Below, in pieces: positions 23,839 to 33,374 of a DNA stretch of 33,374 nt; position 1 is the stretch's first letter, and each line of letters opens with the position of its first letter. The DNA is from Verrucomicrobiota bacterium (GTDB lineage Bacteria > Verrucomicrobiota > Verrucomicrobiia > Opitutales > Opitutaceae), in assembly GCA_030605125.1 (NCBI GenBank), contig JAUWBD010000033.1, positions 1 through 33,374 of the forward strand, in the 5' to 3' direction. The translations under genes and the position numbers were made by a program. The notes under the pieces are model-generated. The model was not told the origin of the DNA. It saw only the letters and a list, made by a program, of their open reading frames with translations, and did no database searches.

Positions 23839-24740
23839 ACACCGCCGTCGCATTTTTGATATTTAGCCGACCGGAACCCACCCGGCGGGTTTTGGCGGCG
23901 ATTCGGGAGGCTCGGCCGCGGCTACTACTGGTGGTCGCGGACGGGCCGCGGGCGGACCGACCCGAGGACGCGGCGAAGTGCGCCGAAGTGCGCGAGGTGG
24001 TCGAGCGCGGCGTGGACTGGCCCTGCGAGGTGAGGAAGAACTACGCCGACACAAACCTCGGCTGCGCCCGGCGCGTGTCCTCGGGGCTGGACTGGGTCTT
24101 CGAAGAGGTGGAGGAGGCGATCATTCTGGAGGACGATTGCTTGCCGCATGCGACCTTCTTCCCGTTTTGCGAGGAACTGCTGGCGAGATATCGCGAGGAC
24201 GAGCGGGTCGCGCAGATCGCGGGCTGCAGTTTTCAGGATCAGGGGCGGGCGCCTGCGTCGCCGTCCTATTTTTTCTCCCGCTACCCGCACTGCTGGGGCT
24301 GGGCGACGTGGCGTCGGGCTTGGCGTCACTACGATCACAGCATGTCGGCCTGGCGCCAGGTGGATCGATCATGGTTGGATGAGGTGTTTGAGGAGGCGGC
24401 CGAGCGCAGATGGTGGAGCGAGGCCTTTGACGCCACGGCGGCCGGCCGGTTGGATTCATGGGCGTTTCGTTGGACGCTTTCCACGCTAAGCCGAGGCCGG
24501 GTCAGCGCGGTGCCGTTTGAGAACCTCGTCACTAATATCGGATTTGGCGCCGATGCGACCCACACCCGGGGCGGTGATCGTTTGGAGATACCTGCGACGG
24601 GTTTGTCTTTTCCGTTGAGCCATCCTGCCGGGGTCCGCCGACACGAGGGGGCGGACGCTCATACCAGCCGCCGACTTTTCCGGAAGCCGGGGGTGGCGGC
24701 AAGAGTCCTGCGTATCTTTCGACGACTGTTCGCCACATGA
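23835..24740 (+). CDS. HlpA-like family glycosyltransferase (GT2-fold)
   Basis: A 301-residue protein. NTAVAFLIFSRPEPTRRVLAAIREARPRLLLVVADGPR forms the first Rossmann half. YADTNLGCARRVSSGLDWVFEEVEEAIILEDDCLPHATFF contains the EDD metal site (about 98-100). RYPHCWGWATWRRAWRHYD and ENLVTNIGFGADATHT are hallmarks of the family often annotated as hemolytic protein HlpA-like, which are GT-A fold glycosyltransferases of glycan loci. The sugar is unknown. The ATG at 23835 overlaps the previous TGA by 4 bases. Longer frames upstream run through the fucosyltransferase-like gene in another phase and are rejected. It is soluble and acts in the cytoplasm. Confidence 0.85.
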   Translation: MNTAVAFLIFSRPEPTRRVLAAIREARPRLLLVVADGPRADRPEDAAKCAEVREVVERGVDWPCEVRKNYADTNLGCARRVSSGLDWVFEEVEEAIILEDDCLPHATFFPFCEELLARYREDERVAQIAGCSFQDQGRAPASPSYFFSRYPHCWGWATWRRAWRHYDHSMSAWRQVDRSWLDEVFEEAAERRWWSEAFDATAAGRLDSWAFRWTLSTLSRGRVSAVPFENLVTNIGFGADATHTRGGDRLEIPATGLSFPLSHPAGVRRHEGADAHTSRRLFRKPGVAARVLRIFRRLFAT

Positions 24741-25561
24741 GCTCCTCCTTGTATCATGATCGTGGTTGGTGGAACGGCTTGCTGCGGCCGGCGGCGCGGC
24801 ATGTGAGGGAGCTTGCGCGCAGCCCGGCATATCGGGCGCTGCATCGGTTTCATCGCCGCTTGCGGTCACGCCGGCGCGGGGAGGGGGCCGAGGTGGAGTA
24901 TCGGGGGCGGGTGATCCGGCTTTGCGACCCGCCTAGTTTCCTGAGTGCCTGGGATGAGATTTTCGTGAACCGCATCTACGACATTGGCGACATCCCGTCG
25001 GGGCGGCCCGTGTTGGTGGACGCCGGCGCGAACATCGGACTCGCCGCCCTGTATTGGAAAATTAGATACGGAGAATTCCGTTACCTCGGCTTCGAGCCCG
25101 ACCCCGCGGTGGCGGCATGCGCGTCGGAAAATCTTCGAGCATGGGCCGTGGACGGCGAACTGCTGGGCCTGGCGGTCGCGGGGGAGGAGGGGGAGGCGGG
25201 CTTCATCGTGGACGGGGCCGATGGCGGCAGGCTGGGCGAGGGAGCGCTCCGGGTGCGGACCACCCGGCTTTCGCGATTTTTGCCGGAAGCGGTCGATCTG
25301 CTGAAAATCGACGTCGAAGGCGCGGAAGCGGTGGTTTTGGAGGAGGTGGCGCCCGTCTTGGCCAGGGTGAGGAATATTTTCGTCGAATGGCACGGGAGGT
25401 CGGGGGAGGCAGGTTTGGGCCGGTCGATCACATTGTTGGAAGACGCGGGATTCGACTGTCATGTCCAAGTGGCGGTGGGGACGCGGCGGCCGTTCATGCG
25501 CGAGTTCGCCTCCGGCGCGCCGTTTTTTCAGAACCTCAACATCTACGGGGTGCGACCATGA
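24737..25561 (+). CDS. FkbM family methyltransferase (copy 2 of 3)
   Basis: A 274-residue protein with an Arg-rich N-terminal region (about 1-55), then the methyltransferase core. Motif I is VLVDAGANIGLAALYW, strand 2 is YLGFEPDPAVAACASENL, and the FkbM signature is VDLLKIDVEGAEAVVLEEV, followed by NIFVEWHGRSGE. SFLSAWDEIFVNRIYD before motif I is common in FkbM proteins of capsule and O-antigen loci. It probably O-methylates a sugar of the repeat unit. The ATG overlaps the upstream stop by 4 bases and the TGA overlaps the next ATG by 4 bases. Confidence 0.9.
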   Translation: MSSSLYHDRGWWNGLLRPAARHVRELARSPAYRALHRFHRRLRSRRRGEGAEVEYRGRVIRLCDPPSFLSAWDEIFVNRIYDIGDIPSGRPVLVDAGANIGLAALYWKIRYGEFRYLGFEPDPAVAACASENLRAWAVDGELLGLAVAGEEGEAGFIVDGADGGRLGEGALRVRTTRLSRFLPEAVDLLKIDVEGAEAVVLEEVAPVLARVRNIFVEWHGRSGEAGLGRSITLLEDAGFDCHVQVAVGTRRPFMREFASGAPFFQNLNIYGVRP

Positions 25562-26364
25562 AGCTGGTGAACATCGGGTGCGGTGAGGTGTTTCACCCCG
25601 CGTGGGTGAATCTTGATGTCGCTCCGGTCGCGCCAGGAGTGCGGCGTTTCGACGCGCGGCGGCCGCTGCCCTTTGCAGATTGCGAGGCGGACGCGGTCTA
25701 TCATTCGCACCTGTTGGAGCATCTTCAACCGCCGGCCGCAGCCAGTCTGCTGGGCGAATGCCGCCGCATCCTCCGTCCCGGCGGGGTGGTTCGGGTGGTC
25801 GTGCCCGATCTGGCAGGCGCGGCCCGGGCCTATCTTGACGCCCTGTCGGATGCGGAGGCCGGAGGCGACGAGACCCTGTATCAATGGTGTCGCATGGAGT
25901 TGACGGACCAACTCGCGCGGTGCGAGTCGGGCGGCGAGATGGCCAAGTGGTTGAAGGGGCTCCCCGCGGAGCGTCTGCGGATCGTGCGGACGCGGGCGGG
26001 CAGGGAGGTGGATGGCATTGTGGCCATGGGAGGGGGATCCCGCCGGTGGCGCACGATCCCTTTGGGCGCGGCTCTGCGAAAAATTCATCGCGGGACGATG
26101 CGTGCGTTGGTGCGCGTGCTAGGCGGCCGGGGGATGGCGCACGCTTTCGCAGAGGGTCTTTTTCGCGCTCGTGGCGAAGTGCATCGGGCGATGTATGACG
26201 AGCGTGCGCTGCGGCTGTTGTTGGAGTCGGCGGGATTCGTGCGCGCGCGCCGAGTGTCCGCGGAGGAAAGCGCCATCCCGGATTTTGTCTCCTACGGGCT
26301 GGACACGGTGAACGGCGAGGTGAGGAAGCCGGATTCGCTGTTTATGGAGGCGGTTCGGCCATGA
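25558..26364 (+). CDS. SAM-dependent methyltransferase
   Basis: A 268-residue class I methyltransferase. It starts MKLVNIGCGEVFHPAWVNLDV (motif I NIGCG, then the W-VN-D block of this family). YHSHLLEHLQPPAAASLL is at motif II, and ILRPGGVVRVVVPDLAG follows strand 4. A mid-protein insertion of about 100 residues (around 100-215, with IVAMGGGSRRWRT) separates the core from a C-terminal LLESAGFVRARRVS strand. The type is common in polysaccharide loci and is often annotated only as methyltransferase domain-containing. The start at 25558 overlaps the FkbM stop by 4 bases. A longer frame from 25117 lies inside the FkbM gene and is rejected. Confidence 0.85.
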   Translation: MKLVNIGCGEVFHPAWVNLDVAPVAPGVRRFDARRPLPFADCEADAVYHSHLLEHLQPPAAASLLGECRRILRPGGVVRVVVPDLAGAARAYLDALSDAEAGGDETLYQWCRMELTDQLARCESGGEMAKWLKGLPAERLRIVRTRAGREVDGIVAMGGGSRRWRTIPLGAALRKIHRGTMRALVRVLGGRGMAHAFAEGLFRARGEVHRAMYDERALRLLLESAGFVRARRVSAEESAIPDFVSYGLDTVNGEVRKPDSLFMEAVRP

Positions 26365-27596
26365 GGGTTCTCCATCTTAGCGCCTACGATCTTTTCGGCG
26401 GCGCCGCGAAGGCGGCGTTTCGCCTGCACCAGGCGCTCAGGACGGCCGGGGTGACGTCCGCGATGCTGGTCCGACGAAAGGATTCGGACGATCCGGATGT
26501 GTTCGCGCCGAAAGGAGCGGCGCGGTTGTGGGCCAAGGTCCAGCGACGGATGGAGCGCGCGCTTTTTCTGCGCGGTTGCCGAGGTGAATTTTCTCCGGGT
26601 GTGCTTCCGGATATGCTGGCGCGGAGGGTGAGGGAATCGCGTCCGGATGTGCTGCATGCGCACTGGGTGTCGCACAGTTTTCTTCGCTTGGAGACGCTTG
26701 TGCGGACGGGCCTGCCGGTCGTATGGACGATGCATGACATGTGGCCCTTCACCGGCGGCTGTCATTACGCGGGAGCGTGTCGCGGGTATCTCACTGGCTG
26801 CGGATGGTGTCCTCTGTTGGGTGCAAGGGCGCGGTCGGGCGACGCTTCGGCCCGTGGTGTGGCTCGACGGCGGGAACTGTTCGGCAGCGGGCGGGTTACC
26901 TTGATCGCTCCGAGTCGCTGGATGGCGGACTGTGCCTCGCGAAGCTTGGCGGCGAAGGGCTGCGACGCGCGTCGCATTCCCTATTGTGTAAATACGGACG
27001 TTTTTTCACCGAGGGCGAGGCGCGAGGCGCGCGAACGACTCGGCCTGCCTTTGGAAGGTCGCTTGTTGCTTGCCGGCGGCATGGGGGGGGCAGAGTGCGG
27101 CAGGAAGGGACTGCCGGAATTCTTGGCTGCGCTGGACGGGATACGGGCGGGCGAGCCTCGGCCGCGGGTGGCCGTGTTTGGCACGCAAAGCCGCGGATGC
27201 GCCGAACGAAACGGGGTGGTAGTGCAGGAACTGGGGCGTTTGGACGGCGATGATGCCATGGCGGACGCCTATGCTTCGGCCGACCTTTTCGTGGCGCCAT
27301 CACGGGAGGACAATCTGCCCAACACGGTCTTGGAGTCGCTTGCGACGGGCACGCCGGTCGTCGCGTTCGCGGTGGGCGGAATACCGGATTTGATCGAAGA
27401 TGGTGAGAACGGATGTCTGGTTCCGCCGGGCGATGTGGGCGGGTTGACGCGGGCGATGATGGATTTGCTGAGGGATGATGGACGCCGCGAGGCCTGCTCC
27501 CGCAGGGCGCGAGAGCTGGCATTGGCCCGCTATTCTCCCGGCGGGGTGGCCGAGGCGCACCGCGCGCTCTATTCGGAGATTCTCGCGCGCGGATGA
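26361..27596 (+). CDS. GT4 family glycosyltransferase
   Basis: A 411-residue GT-B enzyme. The N-terminal domain starts MRVLHLSAYDLFGGAAKAAFRLHQAL, then DVLHAHWVSHSF and VVWTMHDMWPFTGGCHY. A Cys-rich segment (GGCHYAGACRGYLTGCGWCP) fits the small metal-binding-like loop seen in one GT4 branch. The C-terminal donor domain has RLLLAGGMGGAECGRKGLPEFLAAL, then DLFVAPSREDNLPNTVLESLATGTPVVAFAVGGIPDLIEDGENGCLVPPGD. The acidic E-x7-E site reads Asp317-x7-Glu325, with Glu316 next to it. It should transfer a sugar from a nucleotide donor to the lipid-linked chain in the cytoplasm. A run of eight G lies at 27083-27090. It overlaps both neighbours by 4 bases. Confidence 0.92.
   Translation: MRVLHLSAYDLFGGAAKAAFRLHQALRTAGVTSAMLVRRKDSDDPDVFAPKGAARLWAKVQRRMERALFLRGCRGEFSPGVLPDMLARRVRESRPDVLHAHWVSHSFLRLETLVRTGLPVVWTMHDMWPFTGGCHYAGACRGYLTGCGWCPLLGARARSGDASARGVARRRELFGSGRVTLIAPSRWMADCASRSLAAKGCDARRIPYCVNTDVFSPRARREARERLGLPLEGRLLLAGGMGGAECGRKGLPEFLAALDGIRAGEPRPRVAVFGTQSRGCAERNGVVVQELGRLDGDDAMADAYASADLFVAPSREDNLPNTVLESLATGTPVVAFAVGGIPDLIEDGENGCLVPPGDVGGLTRAMMDLLRDDGRREACSRRARELALARYSPGGVAEAHRALYSEILARG
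27083..27090 (+). repeat. Poly-G tract (8 G) inside the GT4 gene
   Basis: Eight consecutive G follow AT at codons 241-243 (Met-Gly-Gly) of the GT4 gene. Slippage by one base would truncate the enzyme before its donor-binding motifs. Confidence 0.85.
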
Positions 27597-28405
27597 AGCT
27601 TTTGATCGTCACGCCCACTCTGGGGAACTCGCCGTGGTTGTCCGACACCATGCGCTCGGTCGCTGATCTGGGCGCGATGCATGTTTTGGTCGCTCCAAAG
27701 GGGCAGGTGGCGTCGCTGACCGCACGTTTCCCTGGGGTGAAGGTGGTCGGCGAGCCGGAGGGCGGCGGCATGTATTCGGCGATAAACTACGCTGTTGAGG
27801 TCGCGGGACGCGACTGGGATGCGGTGAGCTACCTAAACGACGACGATCTTTTGCTCCCGGACTTTGCCCGGGTGTGTGCCGTGGTGGAGCGGGATCCGAA
27901 TGGGGCGAGAGTGGTTTATGGTCGGGTGCGGCTGATCGATGCGCAGGGAGCGCGATTGGGGGCGATCCCGATTTCGCCCAGCGGATCCATCAATCGTGCG
28001 TTGTATGCGGCGCGGTTGGAGCCGCTGTATCAGCAGGGGACCGTGTTGACGCGGGATGCCTGGAATAGGTTGGGTGGGTGTGATGGGCGCCTGCGTTTTT
28101 GCGGCGACTCCGATCTTCTGGCGCGAGCTTGTCTGGCGGGGATGCCTTTCGAAAGAGTGGGCGGCGAGGTGGCGGCTTTCCGGCTGCGTGCGGGGCAGTT
28201 GACCAAGAATCGCGCCGCGATGGTGGCGGAGCGGGCTTTGGTGGACGAGCGCTTGGGGTTGTTGAAAGGCGTGGATTCAAAAGAGAAGAGGCGGGCGCGG
28301 CTTTGGTTTCGTTGGGCCAACGCGTGGGTGTATGCCGAGAGGATCGCACGACATGGATGGGTGTCGTTCGACGAGTTGCTGACACGCGGAGGGGCTCAGC
28401 CGTAG
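27593..28405 (+). CDS. GT2 family glycosyltransferase
   Basis: A 270-residue GT2. KLLIVTPTLGNSPWLSDTMRSV is the first strand and helix. GGGMYSAINYAVEVAGRDWDAVSYLNDDDLLLPDF holds the metal-binding NDDD. VYGRVRLIDAQG and the later LGGCDGRLRFCGDSDLLARACL (candidate catalytic acid region) follow the pattern of WcaA/WcaE-like GT2s. The last 60 residues are basic and aromatic and may bind the membrane. It is the final gene of the + strand operon, starting in a 4-base overlap with the GT4 stop. Its end overlaps the convergent FkbM gene by 10 bases, leaving no room for a terminator between them. Confidence 0.88.
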   Translation: MKLLIVTPTLGNSPWLSDTMRSVADLGAMHVLVAPKGQVASLTARFPGVKVVGEPEGGGMYSAINYAVEVAGRDWDAVSYLNDDDLLLPDFARVCAVVERDPNGARVVYGRVRLIDAQGARLGAIPISPSGSINRALYAARLEPLYQQGTVLTRDAWNRLGGCDGRLRFCGDSDLLARACLAGMPFERVGGEVAAFRLRAGQLTKNRAAMVAERALVDERLGLLKGVDSKEKRRARLWFRWANAWVYAERIARHGWVSFDELLTRGGAQP

Positions 28406-29130
28406 GTATTGCGGGCGAAAACGACGTCGTCGGCGCGGGCGAAGGCGAGATCGGCCTGCCAGAAGACGCCGTCGCCCGGGCGGCGCATCGGCTCGGCAAG
28501 GTCGCAGCAACGAAAGCCTCGCGGCTCCAGCCAGGCGCAGAGCTCGTGAAAACGCAGGCACCCGGGCTGGAGCGTGAAGTTGTAGGCCTCGATGATGAGC
28601 AGGGTCGTGTCGGCTAGCGTGCGCGCGGCGCCTTCCAGCACCGGAATCTCGTGGCCGTGGGTGTCCAGCTTGAGCGCGTAGGGCGCGGGCAATCTCGAAT
28701 CTCTCACCACGTCGTCGATCGCCTCGACGCGGACCGTGCGCGAGCCAGGAGTGCCGGTGGGCACGACGCCGCTGCCATCGAGCGCGGCGTCCACTTGGAA
28801 GGCGATCTCGCCTCGCGCCTTGCCCGCCGCGGCGTCGATGACGGTGAAACCATGCTTGTCGCGGAGGCGGGTGAGCGCCGGTTGGCGTTCGGCCAATGGC
28901 TCGAAAAGAACGAAGCGCGCATCCGGAAAGTGGCGGCGGGCTTGGAGGGACCAACCGCCGTCCGAGGCGCCTACGTCGATGATGGTAGCGGGCGTTTGGC
29001 CTCGGGCGCGGGCGCGGGCGAGCAGGCCGTCGAGATCAAAAACGCGATCACGCCGCTCCAAGGAAAGGCCGAGCGGGCCGAGGAAGGCGTTGGCGAAGCG
29101 GCGGGCGCGGGCGCGAAAGGTGTTAGCCAT
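28396..29130 (-). CDS. FkbM family methyltransferase (copy 3 of 3), variant motif
   Basis: A 244-residue FkbM-like methyltransferase. Motif I is TIIDVGASDGGWSLQARRHFP, strand 2 is RFVLFEPLAERQPAL, and the signature region is APYALKLDTHGHEIPVLEGA. The usual DVEGxE here reads DTHGHE, a change it does not share with the two FkbM genes in the + operon. TLLIIEAYNFTLQ follows, and the C-terminus is FWQADLAFARADDVVFARN. It belongs to a branch often seen beside GT2 genes. The start ATG at 29130 overlaps the end of the upstream GT2 by 8 bases, so the two are likely translated together. The frame stays open upstream, but that region is the GT2 in another phase. Confidence 0.87.
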   Translation of the reverse strand: MANTFRARARRFANAFLGPLGLSLERRDRVFDLDGLLARARARGQTPATIIDVGASDGGWSLQARRHFPDARFVLFEPLAERQPALTRLRDKHGFTVIDAAAGKARGEIAFQVDAALDGSGVVPTGTPGSRTVRVEAIDDVVRDSRLPAPYALKLDTHGHEIPVLEGAARTLADTTLLIIEAYNFTLQPGCLRFHELCAWLEPRGFRCCDLAEPMRRPGDGVFWQADLAFARADDVVFARNTYG

Positions 29131-29869
29131 GGTTGGAGCGGCGGAGGGCGCGGATGGATCTTTTGCGCAGGCAGCGGGCGATAGAGGCACAATCCCATAG
29201 AAGGCAGCGGGCGACGGGGAAATGACGATGGCGGACGCGAATTTCTTCGCGATAGCCGATCCATCCTCCCGCATCGCTCGCGCCGCCGGTCCCGCAAACG
29301 GCGACGAGCAGGGGGAGCGAGTCGAAGCGTGCACCGGCCAGGAGCAGCCGGAGGTTGATGTCGTAGTCGCCCATGATTTGGAGCGAGGCGTCGAAGGGGC
29401 CGAAATCGATGAGCGCGGCGCGGCGGTAGAAGGCGGCTTGGTGGTGGACGAAATTGCGGCGGATGGCGGTGCGCGTGCCGGTGAACGGATAGCGACGTCC
29501 GTCGGTGTAGCGGGCTTCGCCGACGAGGACGGAGGCGGAGGTGACGGCGAGCTCGGGGGCGGCGTGAGCGAGGACGTCGGCGCTGGCGAGGACGTCGTCG
29601 GCGCCGAGGAAGAGCACCCAGTCGCCACGGGCGAGGCGCAAGGCGTGGTTCATGGCGTCGTAGATGCCGGCGTCGGGGCCGGAGTGGAGCGCGGCGATGC
29701 GCTGGCGAACGCCGGCAAGCCACTCGGCGCTGCCGTCGGTCGAGGCGCCGTCCACGACCACGATTTCGAAGTCCGCGCTCTGCTGATCCCATGCGCTTTG
29801 CAGCGCGTCGCGCAGGGACGGGCCCGGGTTGCGGCAGACGATCAGGATGCTGATCAAGGGAGAGGGCAT
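29123..29869 (-). CDS. GT2 family glycosyltransferase, WcaE-like
   Basis: A 248-residue GT2. LISILIVCRNPGPSLRDALQSAWDQ, FEIVVVDGASTDGSAEWL and GIYDAMNHALRLARGDWVLFLGADDVL (metal site ADD) form the donor half in the order typical of WcaE-like enzymes. RRNFVHHQAAFYRRAAL and MGDYDINLRLLLAGARF form the acceptor half. It has no membrane helix; the tail is Arg-rich. The ATG at 29869 faces the + strand GT2 across 59 bases, so their promoters must overlap. It is followed with an 8-base overlap by an FkbM methyltransferase that may act on the sugar it adds. Confidence 0.9.
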   Translation of the reverse strand: MPSPLISILIVCRNPGPSLRDALQSAWDQQSADFEIVVVDGASTDGSAEWLAGVRQRIAALHSGPDAGIYDAMNHALRLARGDWVLFLGADDVLASADVLAHAAPELAVTSASVLVGEARYTDGRRYPFTGTRTAIRRNFVHHQAAFYRRAALIDFGPFDASLQIMGDYDINLRLLLAGARFDSLPLLVAVCGTGGASDAGGWIGYREEIRVRHRHFPVARCLLWDCASIARCLRKRSIRALRRSNHG

Positions 29870-29928
29870 GGGCGCGGCGTGACCGACAGTTGCGCAGATC
29901 GCGGGGCGGGCTCAAGGCTGGCGCTCAC

Positions 29929-30861
29929 ATGTCCGCCGCTTCGCCCGCGCCAATTCTCTCCGTAATCATCGTCGCCTATCAGTCGCGCGACGAGATCGGG
30001 GCGTGCCTGCGGTCCTTGCCGCGGGAGATCGACGGGCGGGCGGTGGAGGTCGTGGTGGTGGATAACTCGCTCGATGCCGACGGCACCGGCGCGGCGGCGC
30101 GGGAGGCGTATCCGAAGGTGGACTACGTGGTGCCGCCGGAGAACCTCGGCTTCGGCCGGGCGAACAATCTCGGCTATGGGCGCACCAGCGGGGAATGTGT
30201 CTTGTTTTTAAACCCCGACACGGTGTGCGATCCGGCGGCGCTGGAGCATTGCGTGCGGCGCATCCGGGCGGAGCCGGAGGTCGGGCTGATCTCGCCCAAG
30301 CTCGTGATGGCCGACGGCAACATGGACCTGGCGTGTCGCCGCGGAGTGCCGACGCTCTGGGACGGGTTTTGCCGGGCGAGCGGACTTGCCGCGGCGTTTC
30401 CGCGCAGCGCGTGGGCGGCGGGGTATAACCTCACGCATCTCGATCCGGACGGGAGCTACGAGGTGGGTGCGATCAATGGGGCCTTCATGCTCGCGCGGCG
30501 CGAGGTGCTGGAGGCGGTGGCGGAGCGCGGGGAGGACGGCCGGGCGCGGGTGTTTGACGAGCGCTTTTTCATGTATGGCGACGATCTCGACCTGTGCATC
30601 CGCGTGCGGCAGGCAGGCTGGCGGATCGTGTATGACGGGCGCGTGGCGATCACGCATCTCAAGGGCTTGAGCGTGGCGAAGAGCTACGAGGCGATGTCAG
30701 CCGCGATCTTCGACGCCAACCGCGAGGTCTATCTGAAGCACTTCAACCCGCGCGGCTCGCGCTGGGTGGCGTGGAAGTGGCGTGCCGCCTTTGGCGCGTG
30801 GAAGGCGGTGTCGCGGTGGCGGGCGCGGTGGCGGGGCTACCGGCGCGTGCGGCCTTTGTGA
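29929..30861 (+). CDS. GT2 family glycosyltransferase, rhamnosyltransferase-like
   Basis: A 310-residue GT2. ILSVIIVAYQSRDEIGACLRSL, VVVVDNSLDADGT, NLGFGRANNLGYGRTSGE and LFLNPDTVCDPAALEH (DxD-like site Asp97) are the hallmarks of the WcaA/rhamnosyltransferase-like group. The acceptor half has INGAFMLARREVLEAV, then FDERFFMYGDDLDLCIRVRQAGWRI and THLKGLS. The tail is strongly basic (WRARWRGYRRVR) and probably sits on the inner membrane. The ATG at 29929 was chosen over a TTG at 29890 because the family begins at the first beta strand. The gene stands alone on +, divergent from another GT2 and convergent with ligA, 24 bases away. Confidence 0.9.
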   Translation: MSAASPAPILSVIIVAYQSRDEIGACLRSLPREIDGRAVEVVVVDNSLDADGTGAAAREAYPKVDYVVPPENLGFGRANNLGYGRTSGECVLFLNPDTVCDPAALEHCVRRIRAEPEVGLISPKLVMADGNMDLACRRGVPTLWDGFCRASGLAAAFPRSAWAAGYNLTHLDPDGSYEVGAINGAFMLARREVLEAVAERGEDGRARVFDERFFMYGDDLDLCIRVRQAGWRIVYDGRVAITHLKGLSVAKSYEAMSAAIFDANREVYLKHFNPRGSRWVAWKWRAAFGAWKAVSRWRARWRGYRRVRPL

Positions 30862-30885
30862 GGAGCGACCGCGGATGCGCTTTAT

Positions 30886-33374
<2,489 letters not shown>

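Noticed and set aside
25117-25557. Upstream extension of the methyltransferase at 25558
   Set aside because: The added residues are Gly/Arg-rich and lie inside the FkbM gene in another frame. The true start gives MKLVNIGCG at once.
29890-29928. TTG start adding 13 residues to the GT2 at 29929
   Set aside because: The extra residues are Arg/Gly-rich and precede the family's normal first strand; an ATG is available at 29929.

Overview
The window is GC-rich DNA of a free-living bacterium. The closest fit is Verrucomicrobiota, order Opitutales. This is inferred from the prepilin-type proteins with a conserved NNARQLGAAADQYF block, a GHL6-type glycoside hydrolase, the GC-biased codon use and the general look of the cell-surface genes. 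No rRNA or other marker is present to settle it. No tRNA, CRISPR array, phage gene or transposase was seen.

Layout. (1) 1-2400: the 3' part of a glycoside hydrolase and a VOC/glyoxalase-fold protein, both on +. (2) 2401-5243: two tandem prepilin-like genes and a large GT-C type membrane glycosyltransferase on +. Each prepilin gene is followed by a strong intrinsic terminator that sits almost on top of the next start codon. (3) 5227-8066: a GT-C protein on - and a methyltransferase on +, divergent from a 74-base gap. (4) 15969 down to 8036 on -: a tightly packed operon of methyltransferase, DPM1-like GT2, three polytopic GT-C-like proteins and a GtrB/ArnC-like GT2. (5) 19056 down to 16133 on -: a GT2 and two extended-SDR sugar epimerase-like proteins. 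(6) 19279-28405 on +: a ten-gene operon of Wzx-type flippase, five methyltransferase-like proteins (two FkbM, one DUF268), a fucosyltransferase-like protein, an HlpA-like GT, a GT4 and a GT2. Nearly every junction is a 4-base stop/start overlap. (7) 29869 down to 28396 on -: GT2 plus a variant FkbM methyltransferase, with a divergent GT2 at 29929-30861 on +. (8) 33374 down to 30886 on -: the end of a VanZ-like gene and ligA (NAD-dependent DNA ligase), which marks a return to housekeeping sequence.

Working together. Regions 3-7 look like a surface-polysaccharide and glycan-modification island. The GT4, GT2 and GT11-like enzymes would build a repeat unit on the cytoplasmic face, and the many methyltransferases would decorate it. 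The Wzx-like protein would flip it. The DPM1/GtrB-like GT2s would load single sugars onto polyprenyl phosphate for the GT-C enzymes to transfer outside the membrane. No initiating sugar-phosphate transferase, Wza/Wzc export machinery or clear Wzy polymerase is visible, so the locus probably continues or depends on genes elsewhere.

Most interesting points: the prepilin/terminator/prepilin/terminator/GT-C array; a run of nine G at codons 13-15 of the fucosyltransferase-like gene (possible phase variation); the SDR whose catalytic Tyr position is Phe; and the density of GT-C proteins and methyltransferases.
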